64,000 nt of DNA from positions 1-64,000 of the forward strand of contig CALDUT010000014.1 of assembly GCA_937924775.1 (NCBI GenBank), written 5' to 3'. Position numbers and translations under genes: made by a program. The DNA comes from an uncultured Gemmata sp. (GTDB lineage: Bacteria > Planctomycetota > Planctomycetia > Gemmatales > Gemmataceae). Below, one piece after another: positions 37,919 through 47,812 of the stretch (its first letter is position 1; each line of letters begins with the position of its first letter). A model generated the notes under the pieces. It was not told where the DNA came from, made no database searches, and was given only the letters and a program-made list of their open reading frames with translations.

Positions 37919-38188
37919 TCCGATCGCTCCCCTGAAACCGTCCGGACACTCCGCACACCAACAAGTCCATCACGGCTCGCCGTTTGTTCGGGAAGTACAC
38001 GCAGCCACTTCTTCCGTTAAGTTGAGGAAAGGCCATGGCCGTTACCGCTGTCAAAAGTATTATCGGAGAAGGCCATCAAAGGTTGAATGGGGCCGCGTTG
38101 TTGGGGGCCGTCTTGTCGGCGGAGGTGGTGTGTCGTCTGAGTGTGCCGCCTCACCGCCGGGATATTTTTGTCAGTAAACCGGTCGATC

Positions 38189-39646
38189 CTAGCGGCGGTA
38201 TTCGAGTCGCACACGCAAATACGCTACCTGGCGCAAGACCACTTCCATGGTTGCGTTGGGGTCGTAATCGAACGGGGCGTGTTCTTTGGCGACTAATTTG
38301 AGCATCTCGAAGGCCCGTTGCCGTAGGAGGGCGTCGCGGCGTTCCATCGCTTCAAGCAAAACGGGAATGGCGGCGGCACCGCGAGCCACAATCTCCATTG
38401 CGGAGGCTTTGATGGCCTGATCGTCGGTGAGGTTCTCCACGGCACGGCGAAGTTTTTCCATTTCCAAAATGGCGTGGAAGGCCCCGCGGTTGGCCACGAA
38501 TGTCGGTGGTGGCGTGGGTGTGCCGACGGATGCCGGTTCGGCTTTGGGTGCCGGTTTCGCCGCTGGCCAGGCGGATTCGTTCATGGCCTCCGGCGGGGTG
38601 ATGACCGAACCGGGGGGGAGATTCGCGGGTTGCGGTGGCTTGGCCGAAGGGGACGGAGCCACCGGGTTGGCCGCCGAAGCCTCTGCCGACCGCGGCATAG
38701 GTGTTGCCGTTATGGCTGGCGTGGCCGGGGGAATCGCGGTTGGAAGGTCGGCGGCGGCTATCGTCTCCGGGTTCCCCGCGGTAGCAACAGGGGCTGTGGA
38801 TGGCACAACTCGCGGCACTGGCGGAGACAATCGAGTTGGAGCCACGGGTAGGCCGGCCTTCGCGGCAGCCATGCGGGCATCGAAATGGCGTGTGAAACCA
38901 TCCTCTTCAAAACTGCGGCCCAAATAAGCATCAATCGCCACTTGATCGTTCACGAGTTCGTGTGGCGTTCCGTGAGTGACCACTTTGCCTTCGGTGATCA
39001 GATAAACCCGGTTAGCCGTGCGGAAGACCTCGCGAACATTGTGATCGGTAATCAGAATGCCGATGCCTGAATCGGCCAATTCGCGGATGTTTTCGCGAAT
39101 GTCTTCAGTGGTTTTGGGATCGACCGCAGCAAACGGTTCATCAAGCAGAATCAACAGCGGCTCACACGCCAAACAGCGGGCGATCTCCAAGCGGCGTTTC
39201 TCACCTCCGGAACAACGGCCAGCGATATTCTTGCGAACATGCTCCAGTTTGAAGCGGGCCAATACTTCGTTGGTTCGCTGCCAGCGTTCGGCTTTGGTGA
39301 GCCGGCGACCGAGTTTGCGGCTTCGCGGCAGGGCTTCGAGAATGGCTAGAAGGTTGCCTTCCACGGTCAACTTGCGGAAAACGCTCGGCTCTTGCGAAAG
39401 GTATCCCATCCCGCGGCGGGCCCGCAAATACATGGGCAATGTGGTCACATCTTCGCCATTGAAAATGACGCGGCCGTCATTGGGTGTGATCTGCCCGGTG
39501 GCCATGCGGAAGCTGGTCGTTTTCCCGGCACCGTTAGGCCCCAATAAGCCCACGATCTCACCGGCATTGACATTGAACGAGACGCCGTTGACCACGGCTC
39601 GGCGGCCGTAATACTTGACCAGCCCTTCCACTTCGAGAAGCGGCAT
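38189..39646 (-). CDS. lptB: LPS export ABC ATPase LptB with long C-terminal extension
   Basis: 485 residues from ATG 39646 (GTG 39658 also possible). Residues 1-245 are a complete LptB-type ATPase: Walker A GPNGAGKTT 36-44, YLSQEPSVFRKLTVEGN, signature CSGGEKRRLEIARC, Walker B LLILLDEPFAAVDP and switch His in LITDHNVREV. LptB powers LPS extraction from the inner membrane. E. coli LptB is about 241 residues; here a Pro/Ala-rich linker (about 260-385) leads to a helical C-terminal domain (about 390-485, HEAT-like: PVLLEAMERRDALLRQRAFE). No lptF/G/C genes are adjacent. It fits with waaA for an LPS-bearing host. Confidence 0.93.
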   Translation of the reverse strand: MPLLEVEGLVKYYGRRAVVNGVSFNVNAGEIVGLLGPNGAGKTTSFRMATGQITPNDGRVIFNGEDVTTLPMYLRARRGMGYLSQEPSVFRKLTVEGNLLAILEALPRSRKLGRRLTKAERWQRTNEVLARFKLEHVRKNIAGRCSGGEKRRLEIARCLACEPLLILLDEPFAAVDPKTTEDIRENIRELADSGIGILITDHNVREVFRTANRVYLITEGKVVTHGTPHELVNDQVAIDAYLGRSFEEDGFTRHFDARMAAAKAGLPVAPTRLSPPVPRVVPSTAPVATAGNPETIAAADLPTAIPPATPAITATPMPRSAEASAANPVAPSPSAKPPQPANLPPGSVITPPEAMNESAWPAAKPAPKAEPASVGTPTPPPTFVANRGAFHAILEMEKLRRAVENLTDDQAIKASAMEIVARGAAAIPVLLEAMERRDALLRQRAFEMLKLVAKEHAPFDYDPNATMEVVLRQVAYLRVRLEYRR

Positions 39647-39886
39647 CGCGATCCTCACATTCAGGGGTTAACCTGATTACCCGAAGGCTACTAGTCGTGC
39701 AAGATGCACTTGCCCGACGTGATGACAGGCGAGATCCATCGGAAGTGGGCTGAGGATTTGACGAGGGGCTTAAAACTAAAGCCAACGGTGAATGAGGAGA
39801 AGCCGCCAAGAAAAGGCGACAAGAAGTCTTCGTGTCCCGGTCGGAGTTTGGCCGGGGTTGGGGTTCTTGTCGGAAGTGGTTGCGGA

Positions 39887-40183
39887 TCAAGAATTTCCGA
39901 CAGCCGGCTGTGCGGCTAGCAAGTCACCAATGACGCGTCGCAGCATCTGGCCGGTGGTCATGCCGCGACGGCTGGCCACCGCCTCGAGTTCCACCGCTTG
40001 CCACAATGGCAGCAGCAAGGCGACTTCTACCACTTCCTGATCCGTTCGGGCCGTGGCCGGATTAACAGCGTCGAACAACGGTTGCACGGCATCACCTACC
40101 TTGGAAGGCGTGGATAACGGTTTGTCACCGCGAACGTTACGGGCCAAGCTCCTATACTCCATCAGCTCCACGCTGGAAAGCAT
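39887..40183 (-). CDS. Small hypothetical protein, possibly ribbon-helix-helix
   Basis: About 98 residues from MLSSVEL at 40183 (an upstream Met at 40210 is possible). The C-terminal LWQAVELEAVASRRGMTTGQ and MLRRVIGDLLA resemble a helix pair of RHH-type DNA-binding proteins, but the beta strand is weak. Stands alone, function unknown. Confidence 0.5.
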   Translation of the reverse strand: MLSSVELMEYRSLARNVRGDKPLSTPSKVGDAVQPLFDAVNPATARTDQEVVEVALLLPLWQAVELEAVASRRGMTTGQMLRRVIGDLLAAQPAVGNS

Positions 40184-40727
40184 GGTAACCTCAGACTCCG
40201 CGATAGGCAAGCCCCAGGAGAATATCCGAAACCTTGAGGTCCGTGTCCTCCATGAACTTTGTGAAAAATTGCTGCAATCTCAATGCCACATTCGCTGTGT
40301 CAAGCAAGATTTTACTCAAGTATCGATCCATAATAGATTTGCGAATAGAAAAACCCTACCGCACAGTTTTTGTACAGCCCTTTTCGCACAATCTCTGCGC
40401 ACTATTGCGAGAGAATTTGAGTAACTTTGATACAGTTGACCACTCTCCCGTCACCACCGGAGGTGGTGGATGCCTGCTGCTTAATCTGTTCGTGCTAGAT
40501 CTTTGGGCTAAGTTTGACTGCTGTTTGTTCGCATATCGGCGTGTACATCGCCGCGGTTTGGAGGACCCCGCTAGACCCGGTTCCGACGATTCCGCCTCAT
40601 TGTGGAGGAATTCGGAAAAAAATGGCCTCGCCCCCGCGCGAAATTCTCCCAAACCGGGTACTATGGCCCTTAACGCAAGTGATTGGCTGGTGTGCGTCTC
40701 GGCTTCTTGCCCACACGGAGCAGCCCC
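40184..40727. other. 544-base intergenic region with a 7-bp hairpin
   Basis: AT-rich up to about 40440 without a convincing frame. At 40452-40468, CACCACC-GGA-GGTGGTG forms a 7-bp stem with a 3-base loop; there is no following T run. The promoter for the downstream giant gene should lie here, but none was identified. Confidence 0.45.
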
Positions 40728-43700
40728 ATGTCGAACCGCAACGATCCGAATCCGAACAAGCCTCAGGAACAGCCTCAGCAGCCGACCGATCAACCCGCGG
40801 TCAATCGATCCACGTTCGAGTTTGCTCTGCCCGAGGGTATCGAGTCGCTTAGCGACATTCCTCTCGTACCGCCGGAAGAGGCGGATTCGACCTTTGTGAA
40901 CAAAGCCGCAGTACCGCCGCGACCGAACACCCTCCGGCCTACGACCAATACCTTTGACTTCCTCGTGTTGCCGGAGGCGGAGATGGGGCCCTTGTCGGGC
41001 GGGGGGTTACAAAACGTTGAGGCAATGCCGACCCCGGTGGAACCGGGTCTCGAGCCACCAGTCGCTAGCGATAGTACCGTGGGGCTGAGCAGAACATCCG
41101 ATGCCGACCCGACCACCTTCCAATTGGGCGGTAGTGGGCTGGATTTGGGCGTCATGCCTCACCCGGTGGACTTGCTGCCCCCACCGCCATCCAGCCAAAT
41201 GAGTGTGCCCGACATTGCCACACTGTTTCCACCAGATCCAACCGAGGAACAGTCTGTCGCGACGTCGTCATCGGGATCGGCCGAGTCGTCGGACTCTGCT
41301 GTTTCGCTTTTAAACCCCGGTTCAATGCCCGCGATGGAACTACCACCGGTGGACGCGGGTTCCAACATTTTCCCCGCGCCTGCTTCTGCGCATTCCGGCA
41401 CTGGTGATTCTTCCCTCGAATCCGAGGAACCTCTGAGCGAACAGCGCCCGACCACACCAACACCCATTGGCGATTGGCTATTGCCCGAAGAGCCAGTAGC
41501 CACTATGGGCGGCGGGCGGGAAACTACAGGGTCTACGGAGCCAAGCTCTGCCCCCACCACATCGAGCGCGGCCCGGTCGTCGGGGGATTTTGAGTTGCCC
41601 GAAGCTTCCTCCGCGACAGGTGAAGCTACCCCGCCGCAAGCGGATAGAGCCGATAACCTCCCCGCAGCCGTTCCCATGGTGCCGCAAGCCGCGACACCAT
41701 CGGATTCCTTTGACTCCATCTCTTATCCCAAGGCGGTACAGTCTGCGGAACAGCTTTCGCCCTCAACCGCTTCTCATTCGTCCTCCGCGGGTGCTGAGCC
41801 AGCGTCGCCCGTGGCCCCAGTCGCCGATTGGATCGACGCCGACGCGGCCGACGTACCGTCTCCAGCTCCGGTGAGAGCACCCTCGTCGCCAGTCGAAAGC
41901 TCGGACATCTTCAGTGGCGGCACTGTCCCGACCGCGGAACCCGTGGAACATTCGGATGTTATTGCGGCGACGGCTTATGGCCAGCCCTCTTCGTGGCCCG
42001 AACAGCCCTCGGAGTTGCTTCACCCCAGCGAATCCACGCCCTCTCAAGATCGTTTGTTGAAGGAAGCCCTTCCAGCGGAACCGGGCAGTGCTGAATTGCC
42101 CATCGCCCGCGAGGCCGGCAGTTCGCATGAATTCCCCTTGCCGATCGGCGATTCGACGTCGATTCACGACTTGCCCGATCCGCAAGCCGTGGATCTGCTC
42201 TTCGATTCGGCTCACTCGGGACTCGTGCCGGATGTTCCGCCGCCACCCGTATCCCTCCCGGAAGAGGTCCCGGATTATGGCCAATCCCACGCGGAAACGG
42301 AAGAGGCTTCCAGCATTCTGGCCGATTTGAGCAACCCGGAATTGACTATGGATTCGGCCGGTGCTGGGTCTGAGTTGCGATCGAGTGAGAATAGCCACGG
42401 GCCGATGTTCGAACTCACTGTTCCCGAAAGCCCCTTTCCGCCTGGCTTGTTCGAAGAAAGCACCGAAGGGCTTTCTGCCGCAATGGCAAACATTCCCACC
42501 CAGCCCGATTCCGACCTCTTCGCCAAACCGCGCAGCCAGCCCGAAATCAACCTCGGTAGCACGCCCGAGAGTGAACATCCGTCGCAATCGAGCATTTTCT
42601 CCTCCGAGCCCGTGCAGGACGAACCCAGCGACTTGCACCAAGCGGCGTCCACAGAACAGGAACTGGATCTGGTGAATTGGGACGCCGGGGACGTCGCCGA
42701 GTTCACCGACGAACCGGAACTGAACAAAACGGTGGAACGCGACCCTGAAAAACCACCGGTCGCTCCCACCCTCCCCACGCAACGTTTACCCTATGGTCTG
42801 AGTTCCTCAGATTTCGAACTCGCTGCGGAGTCGGCCGGCTCCACTGAAGAAGCTACGCCCCAGACAGGCACCCTTTCCGAACTGATGAAAAGTTTGGGTG
42901 ACGATTCCGGAGAAAACCCCACCAAAGATTTCCGAGCTTTGGAAGAACCACCGGCCGACCCGACCAGTGAACCGGTGGTCACGGTCGATTGGATGGCCGG
43001 TTCGGCCGAAGGTCCGGCCATCCACGACCCAAGCCGAACCGACCCGGAGTTCGGTTCGCGGACGTTCGAGCAGCCTGTCCAAAAACTGGCCAGCTCCGCC
43101 GAGGCTACCTTTGCTGCTCGCGTTGTACCGAAGGCATCACCACGCGGCCGCGACAGCGACACCGGTTCGGAAGAAGTGGTGAGCCGCTCACCCGGCGATA
43201 CCTCGGACAGTGTGGAAAAACTCACCCCTCGGCGAGCTTCGGCCAAATCCGGCAGTGGGCTGGTCCTGGGCGGATTGCTGGGCGGCGTGTTGGCCAGTGT
43301 CGCCTGTGCCGGGATTTACGTGAGCGGGCTGGTACCCAATCAGGAAAGGGTATCCAATCAGCCGCCACCCCAGCCCCCGCAAATGCCGGTGCCGCCGCTG
43401 CCCCCCGGCTTGCCAGCACCCCCAGGCGACCCCCAACCCCCCACTTTGGATGCCAAAACCGCCTTCGCCCTCGGCGATTGGACGAAAGCCCTCGAATTGG
43501 CCCAAAATGCCGACACCGTGGAGGCCAAGGCCACGGCCGGCCGCATCCGGGTCTACGCGAAAATCCGCGGTGTGGCCACCGACGCCGACCTTCAACAAGC
43601 CCAAGCGGACTTGCGTGAAGTGATCGCCGCGTCGGACCAAGAAAACACCGCGGAAAGTCGCCAACGGGCCATCCAAGCCACTGTTGATCTAGGCATTTCT

Positions 43701-45719
43701 CACGAGGCCACCGGGGACTTCGAAGCGGCCAAAAAACTCTTCACCGAAGCCAAAGAGAAGTACAAAGACCACGCGGCGATTTTCGAAGCTCTACTAGATC
43801 GCTTAACATCTCCCCCGGCCGATGCCGGCGGACGGCAGCCCGCGCCGCAGCCAACCCCGGCGGAATTGACGCACCTAGCATTCTCGGTCAGCGTCCTGTT
43901 CCAACAAGATGGGCCCAAATCCGAGGAGGCTCCCGAACCAGGCATTTACTACTGGAAAGCCATCAAACTCGCCCGCGAACGCCGCTATCAGGAGGCTGTT
44001 GAGCTGATAGGCCACGCCAAAGCCGCTCACCTTCGCCGCGCTCAAGCCTTCGCCGGCCGCGGTCTCAACCCCCTGACCGATCCCTTGGAGCAGATGTTCC
44101 CAACGGCTTGCGACGAACTCGCCGCCCTGTGGAAAGAATTCTACCGCCAGCCAGCTTTGGCCGACGCCATCCAGAAACAGGGGCTTGGCAAAACGCTCGA
44201 ATCTCTCGCGACGGCAAAAACCGATCTGGCCAAAGCTCAAGCCGACGCGAAACGGGCCCTCGATCAACTCGACACGACCAAAGGTGAGCTGAAAAAAGCA
44301 CAAGAAGAACTCAAAAAAAACGCGACACTTCTCGAATCCACCACCGCCGAGTTGAAAAAGACTCAAGACAACTTGAGTTCAAGCACCGACAAACTCAAGA
44401 AACTCGAAACTGACCTCACCGACGCCACCAAGGAACTGACACGGATCAGGGATTCTCTCAAGAAACTCGAAACGGAAAAGGCCCAAGCCGCGGAGGCCGC
44501 ACTGGCCCTGCGGAAAGATCTTCAGAAGACCACCGACGAGAAAAACGCAACTGTCGCTGAATTGGCCCAACTCCATAAAGACCTCGCACAAATCGCGGCG
44601 GCCATTGCTCCCGCGGTCAAGCTGCCCGAAAAATGGACCGCCGCCGACCTTTCCACCGCGGTCAAAAACCTCGCGGCCCTGGCCAACGATAAAGAAATGA
44701 AAACACTGCTCGAACGGCTCACCAAGGCCGAATCCGAAGCCAAAGCCGCCACTGAAAAACTCTCGACCGAAACTCAACGGCTCACCGAGCAATACGAAAC
44801 CGCATTGAAAAAACTCACCACCAGGCACACCGCCGAACTCAAAACCCTCAAGGACGACTACACCGCTCAAATCACCAAACTTAAAGAAACCAACGCGGCA
44901 GAAGTCAAAAAACTCATGGAAAAATACGATGACGACCTCAAAAAAATGCTCGCCCAGCATCAATTGACGATCAAAAAGCTCACTGACGAACACCGGGCCA
45001 CTCTCCAGGCGGAACAGGCCAAGCGAGAAGCCGAACAGAAGGCCGCCGCGGTGAAAGTCGCGACAGTCGAAAAGCAACTGGCCAACGTCATCACGCCCGC
45101 GCAAGCCCTCGACATCTGGTTGCCGGTGCTGACCGACCTGCGCCGGGCCTCCGACGCCGACAGCGCCCTGGAGATCGCGAAACGCTCACTCGCCAGTTCA
45201 TTGCCCGATTCTGAAGAAGCCGCGAAGGCCCGCACGGTGCAAGGCATGGCTTTCTTGCTGAAAGGCGAGTATGCCAAAGCCCAGGAGGAATTTCTGGCCG
45301 CCCGCCGCAGCCCGGCGTTCGCGGAAGATAAACCGTGGGCCAAAGTCGTGGAGAATGGGCTGGAAGCTATCCACGATCCGCTGGCACTGTATCGGCAACC
45401 GGTCGTCACCCCAGCGGTAGATAGCAAACTTGCTGTCCGCGCGCTCGACGCAGGCATCGCTGCCTACCGTGCGGGTCGCTACCCCGCGGCCGAGCAGGCT
45501 CTTCTTGAAGCCGCGAAGAACGACCCGGCCGACCCGGTGGCTTGGTACTACCTCGGAGCCGCTCGCTGGGCTTTAGGGCAAACCGAACAAGCCCGCAAAG
45601 ACTTCCAACAAGGGGCAGAACGGGAAAAAGTCTCGCCGCAGCCGGCCCGCATCATCAACACGGCCATCGCCCCAATCCAAGGCGAAGTCCGCGATCAACT
45701 CGACCGCGTCCGACCGTGA
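40728..45719 (+). CDS. 1663-residue membrane protein: disordered region, coiled coil and TPRs
   Basis: ATG 40728 is used (TTG 40683 also in frame). Residues 1 to about 835 are Pro/Ser/Glu-rich and probably disordered, with repeated DxxxLPxPxE-like acidic motifs (DFELPEAS, DWLLPEE). One membrane segment at about 843-865 (LVLGGLLGGVLASVACAGIYV) is followed by a Pro-rich linker. TPR-like repeats at about 905-1020 (FALGDWTKALELAQNADTVE) precede a long coiled coil (about 1150-1450, many KKLEXDL/LKKAQEELKK heptads), and more TPRs end the protein (AAYRAGRYPAAEQALLEA). Disordered cytosolic and structured exported halves are likely. Function unknown; probably planctomycete-specific. Confidence 0.85.
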   Translation: MSNRNDPNPNKPQEQPQQPTDQPAVNRSTFEFALPEGIESLSDIPLVPPEEADSTFVNKAAVPPRPNTLRPTTNTFDFLVLPEAEMGPLSGGGLQNVEAMPTPVEPGLEPPVASDSTVGLSRTSDADPTTFQLGGSGLDLGVMPHPVDLLPPPPSSQMSVPDIATLFPPDPTEEQSVATSSSGSAESSDSAVSLLNPGSMPAMELPPVDAGSNIFPAPASAHSGTGDSSLESEEPLSEQRPTTPTPIGDWLLPEEPVATMGGGRETTGSTEPSSAPTTSSAARSSGDFELPEASSATGEATPPQADRADNLPAAVPMVPQAATPSDSFDSISYPKAVQSAEQLSPSTASHSSSAGAEPASPVAPVADWIDADAADVPSPAPVRAPSSPVESSDIFSGGTVPTAEPVEHSDVIAATAYGQPSSWPEQPSELLHPSESTPSQDRLLKEALPAEPGSAELPIAREAGSSHEFPLPIGDSTSIHDLPDPQAVDLLFDSAHSGLVPDVPPPPVSLPEEVPDYGQSHAETEEASSILADLSNPELTMDSAGAGSELRSSENSHGPMFELTVPESPFPPGLFEESTEGLSAAMANIPTQPDSDLFAKPRSQPEINLGSTPESEHPSQSSIFSSEPVQDEPSDLHQAASTEQELDLVNWDAGDVAEFTDEPELNKTVERDPEKPPVAPTLPTQRLPYGLSSSDFELAAESAGSTEEATPQTGTLSELMKSLGDDSGENPTKDFRALEEPPADPTSEPVVTVDWMAGSAEGPAIHDPSRTDPEFGSRTFEQPVQKLASSAEATFAARVVPKASPRGRDSDTGSEEVVSRSPGDTSDSVEKLTPRRASAKSGSGLVLGGLLGGVLASVACAGIYVSGLVPNQERVSNQPPPQPPQMPVPPLPPGLPAPPGDPQPPTLDAKTAFALGDWTKALELAQNADTVEAKATAGRIRVYAKIRGVATDADLQQAQADLREVIAASDQENTAESRQRAIQATVDLGISHEATGDFEAAKKLFTEAKEKYKDHAAIFEALLDRLTSPPADAGGRQPAPQPTPAELTHLAFSVSVLFQQDGPKSEEAPEPGIYYWKAIKLARERRYQEAVELIGHAKAAHLRRAQAFAGRGLNPLTDPLEQMFPTACDELAALWKEFYRQPALADAIQKQGLGKTLESLATAKTDLAKAQADAKRALDQLDTTKGELKKAQEELKKNATLLESTTAELKKTQDNLSSSTDKLKKLETDLTDATKELTRIRDSLKKLETEKAQAAEAALALRKDLQKTTDEKNATVAELAQLHKDLAQIAAAIAPAVKLPEKWTAADLSTAVKNLAALANDKEMKTLLERLTKAESEAKAATEKLSTETQRLTEQYETALKKLTTRHTAELKTLKDDYTAQITKLKETNAAEVKKLMEKYDDDLKKMLAQHQLTIKKLTDEHRATLQAEQAKREAEQKAAAVKVATVEKQLANVITPAQALDIWLPVLTDLRRASDADSALEIAKRSLASSLPDSEEAAKARTVQGMAFLLKGEYAKAQEEFLAARRSPAFAEDKPWAKVVENGLEAIHDPLALYRQPVVTPAVDSKLAVRALDAGIAAYRAGRYPAAEQALLEAAKNDPADPVAWYYLGAARWALGQTEQARKDFQQGAEREKVSPQPARIINTAIAPIQGEVRDQLDRVRP

Positions 45720-45803
45720 CCATCGCAAGGAGCCGAGCCGTCTTGCGAAATCTCGCCCAACGGCCCCTCGGGCGGTCCTGTAACACCGACAACACCCCTA
45801 ACG

Positions 45804-45831
45804 CGGCAGGGTCTTATGCCCTGCCGTTTTT
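45804..45831 (+). terminator. Rho-independent terminator after the giant gene
   Basis: CGGCAGGG and CCCTGCCG (45804-45811 and 45819-45826) form an 8-bp stem around TCTTATG, followed by TTTTT. It lies 85 bases after the stop at 45719. Confidence 0.8.
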
Positions 45832-45877
45832 GATCATGGCGTCCAAATGAAGCTGCAATTAGTGGCCTACCAAAATG

Positions 45878-45909
45878 CGGCGGGGTCTTATGACCCGCCG
45901 TTGGTTTTT
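45878..45909. terminator. Second stem-loop with the same loop sequence
   Basis: CGGCGGG..GTC and GAC..CCGCCG (45878-45900) pair with one bulge around TTAT and are followed by TTGGTTTTT. It sits just past the stop of the minus-strand metallophosphatase, so together with the previous hairpin it may isolate two convergent genes. Confidence 0.6.
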
Positions 45910-45928
45910 CGCCCGTCAGACACAGTCT

Positions 45929-47812
45929 CTAATCTTTCTTTAATGAGCATTCATCAAACAACCGCCCTTCGTGGTCAAAAGCCTTGAGGTTGAATGTGCC
46001 ATTGTGGATGGTGACGTAGCAGAAGTGATAATCCACGCGACCTTCGCGTTTGAAGAACGCCGGGGTGGGGCTGAAGTCTTCCAGCCGTCCGCCGCCGCCA
46101 CCACTGGTTACATATACCACCCCGTTTTTCTGATCGACCTTCCCCTCGCGGATAGGCCAAGTGCGTTCGTACAAGTGGATGTGCCCGCTGAAGACCACAT
46201 CGACGTTGTACTTTTCATAGAGCTTGACGAAATGCCGCACCCGGACATCGCCTTCGGTGGAAGGACCTTTCCAGGTGTTGCCGTAGTCGTCTGAATCGGA
46301 TGAATAGGGGGGGTGGTGGTGGTAGCAGAACTTCCACTTGGCTGTTGAGGCCGCCAAAGCCTTTTCCAACCATCGGTATTGCTCGCCATCTGGCGTCAGG
46401 TTCCGCTTGCTGTTGGTATCCAGAACGAAGAAATCCGCGTTACCGTAGGTGAACGAGTAGTAGTATTCCGGTGGGGGCAGTGAGAAGTATTTGTAGTAGT
46501 AGGGGTGATCTTTCTCATGGTTGCCAATGCACGGGAACAGAGCGACCCGGCCGAAGAGTTCGTTACACGGCTTGAAAAGGTCTTTGACCCACTGCCATTT
46601 CTGATCGCCGTCGTTGACTACGTCCCCATTGTGAATCACAAAATTCGGTCGCCGTTCCCACATCAGTTTCGCCACTTTCCCAGTGATGATGGGGTTCCGC
46701 TGCGTATCCCCGATCACAGTGAAACTGTAGGCGTCGTTGATTCCGACCGCGGTGAGGAAAGTGAGAATTTTGCTTTCCAGCTTACGGCCGTTAGCGTCGG
46801 TACAAACGACCCGGTAGTAGTATTTCGTGTTGGGTTCCAGATTGGTCAGCGGAACCTCGCCGAGTGTGACCATTTTTTGAACAGCCACTTGCTGATCCGG
46901 CGGGTACTTCTTGCCATACTCCACGATCGCTTGAGCCGGTTCTTCGGTTTCCCACATGACGACGATACTCGTCCGCGTGACGGACTGCAAATATGGTTCA
47001 ATGAGAAACCGCGGCCCCTCGGGAATCACCGAGGGAGCCTCGGCCAGTTGTCGATGGGCTTCGAAGTGAGCCGCGATCGCTTCCGCTTCCACCGCGTGAC
47101 CACAGAGCATAACTTCCTTGATAGCTCCGCAGAGGGGGTAGTCCTCGTTGTCGTCTTTGTAACGGCCAATCACAAGGGGGGCAGTTTTCGCATAAAGTAT
47201 GGCGCCGGATTGTTCGCGGCTGGTCGATTCAAGCTTGCCATTGATGTACAGCCGCATTTGCTTGCCATCGTAGACACCAGCGAAATGATACCATTTCCCG
47301 CGGACGTATTCCGTTTGCGATTCGAGATACGTCATCTTCTTCGTGGTGGCACTGGTGAGGCCTAGGAAGAACTTCTTCTGGTTAAACCCGGCGACGAAGC
47401 CGAATTCCGCCGGGCCGTTGTCTTGGAAGCAGCCGAGGAATGCGCCCCAATCGTTGGGTTCGTCGATCCGCACCCATGCGACCACCGAGAGGGTCTCTTT
47501 GGGCAAAAACGCCGCATCAGCACTGACACGCGGCTTCACCATCACGCCATCGTCCGGGCCGGTCAGCAGAAGGTGGGGGGTCGGCCCGTCGGTACTGATT
47601 CGGGCGGCTCCCAGAAGGGTGCCGGGCAACGACCCGCAGCGATCGGGAACGGTCTTCCCGTGGAGAGGTTCGGTATCGAACACCCAATGGGCCAGCGGTT
47701 TCAGATCGGGGGCAGAGGCCGCCGACGTCAGTTGATTGCGACATACGATGACCGTGCAAAGAGCCACGGCACACACACTGGCACTCGCGAGTTTCGCGGA
47801 CAAGTTGGCCAC
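45929..47812 (-). CDS. Secreted LamG-purple acid phosphatase-like metallophosphoesterase
   Basis: 627 residues from a GTG at 47812, chosen because GGAGGTGA lies three bases upstream. Signal peptide (about 1-33). A LamG/concanavalin-type domain spans about 45-240 (GKWYHFAGVYDGKQMRLYING), and an Fn3-like purple-acid-phosphatase N-domain about 275-360. The catalytic domain has all metal blocks: VIGDTQRN, NGDVVNDGD, GNHEKDHPY, CYHHHPPYS and FSGHIHLYERTW. Phosphomonoesterase or nucleotidase activity outside the cytosol is likely; substrate unknown. Confidence 0.93.
   Translation of the reverse strand: MANLSAKLASASVCAVALCTVIVCRNQLTSAASAPDLKPLAHWVFDTEPLHGKTVPDRCGSLPGTLLGAARISTDGPTPHLLLTGPDDGVMVKPRVSADAAFLPKETLSVVAWVRIDEPNDWGAFLGCFQDNGPAEFGFVAGFNQKKFFLGLTSATTKKMTYLESQTEYVRGKWYHFAGVYDGKQMRLYINGKLESTSREQSGAILYAKTAPLVIGRYKDDNEDYPLCGAIKEVMLCGHAVEAEAIAAHFEAHRQLAEAPSVIPEGPRFLIEPYLQSVTRTSIVVMWETEEPAQAIVEYGKKYPPDQQVAVQKMVTLGEVPLTNLEPNTKYYYRVVCTDANGRKLESKILTFLTAVGINDAYSFTVIGDTQRNPIITGKVAKLMWERRPNFVIHNGDVVNDGDQKWQWVKDLFKPCNELFGRVALFPCIGNHEKDHPYYYKYFSLPPPEYYYSFTYGNADFFVLDTNSKRNLTPDGEQYRWLEKALAASTAKWKFCYHHHPPYSSDSDDYGNTWKGPSTEGDVRVRHFVKLYEKYNVDVVFSGHIHLYERTWPIREGKVDQKNGVVYVTSGGGGGRLEDFSPTPAFFKREGRVDYHFCYVTIHNGTFNLKAFDHEGRLFDECSLKKD

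Larger units (their letters stand above)
37520..38188. other. 669-base gene-free stretch with parS-like site and TAGACA array
   Basis: No convincing frame: the candidate at 38035-38301 overlaps the lptB end and has no family features. It holds a perfect 14-bp ParB-type palindrome and an AT-rich patch with four TAGACA copies (both listed separately). It lies between the starts and ends of two minus-strand genes (DinB start, lptB stop). Confidence 0.7.

Noticed and set aside
37860-37920. TAGACA array considered as a CRISPR or DnaA-box cluster
   Set aside because: Units are 6 bases with no spacers of CRISPR size, and none resembles TTATNCACA.
38035-38301. 88-codon frame MAVTAVKSIIGEG... near lptB
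   Set aside because: It overlaps the lptB end by over 100 bases and has no family features.
40234-40899. 221-codon frame crossing into the giant gene
   Set aside because: It runs into a different reading frame of a supported gene and is compositionally non-protein-like.
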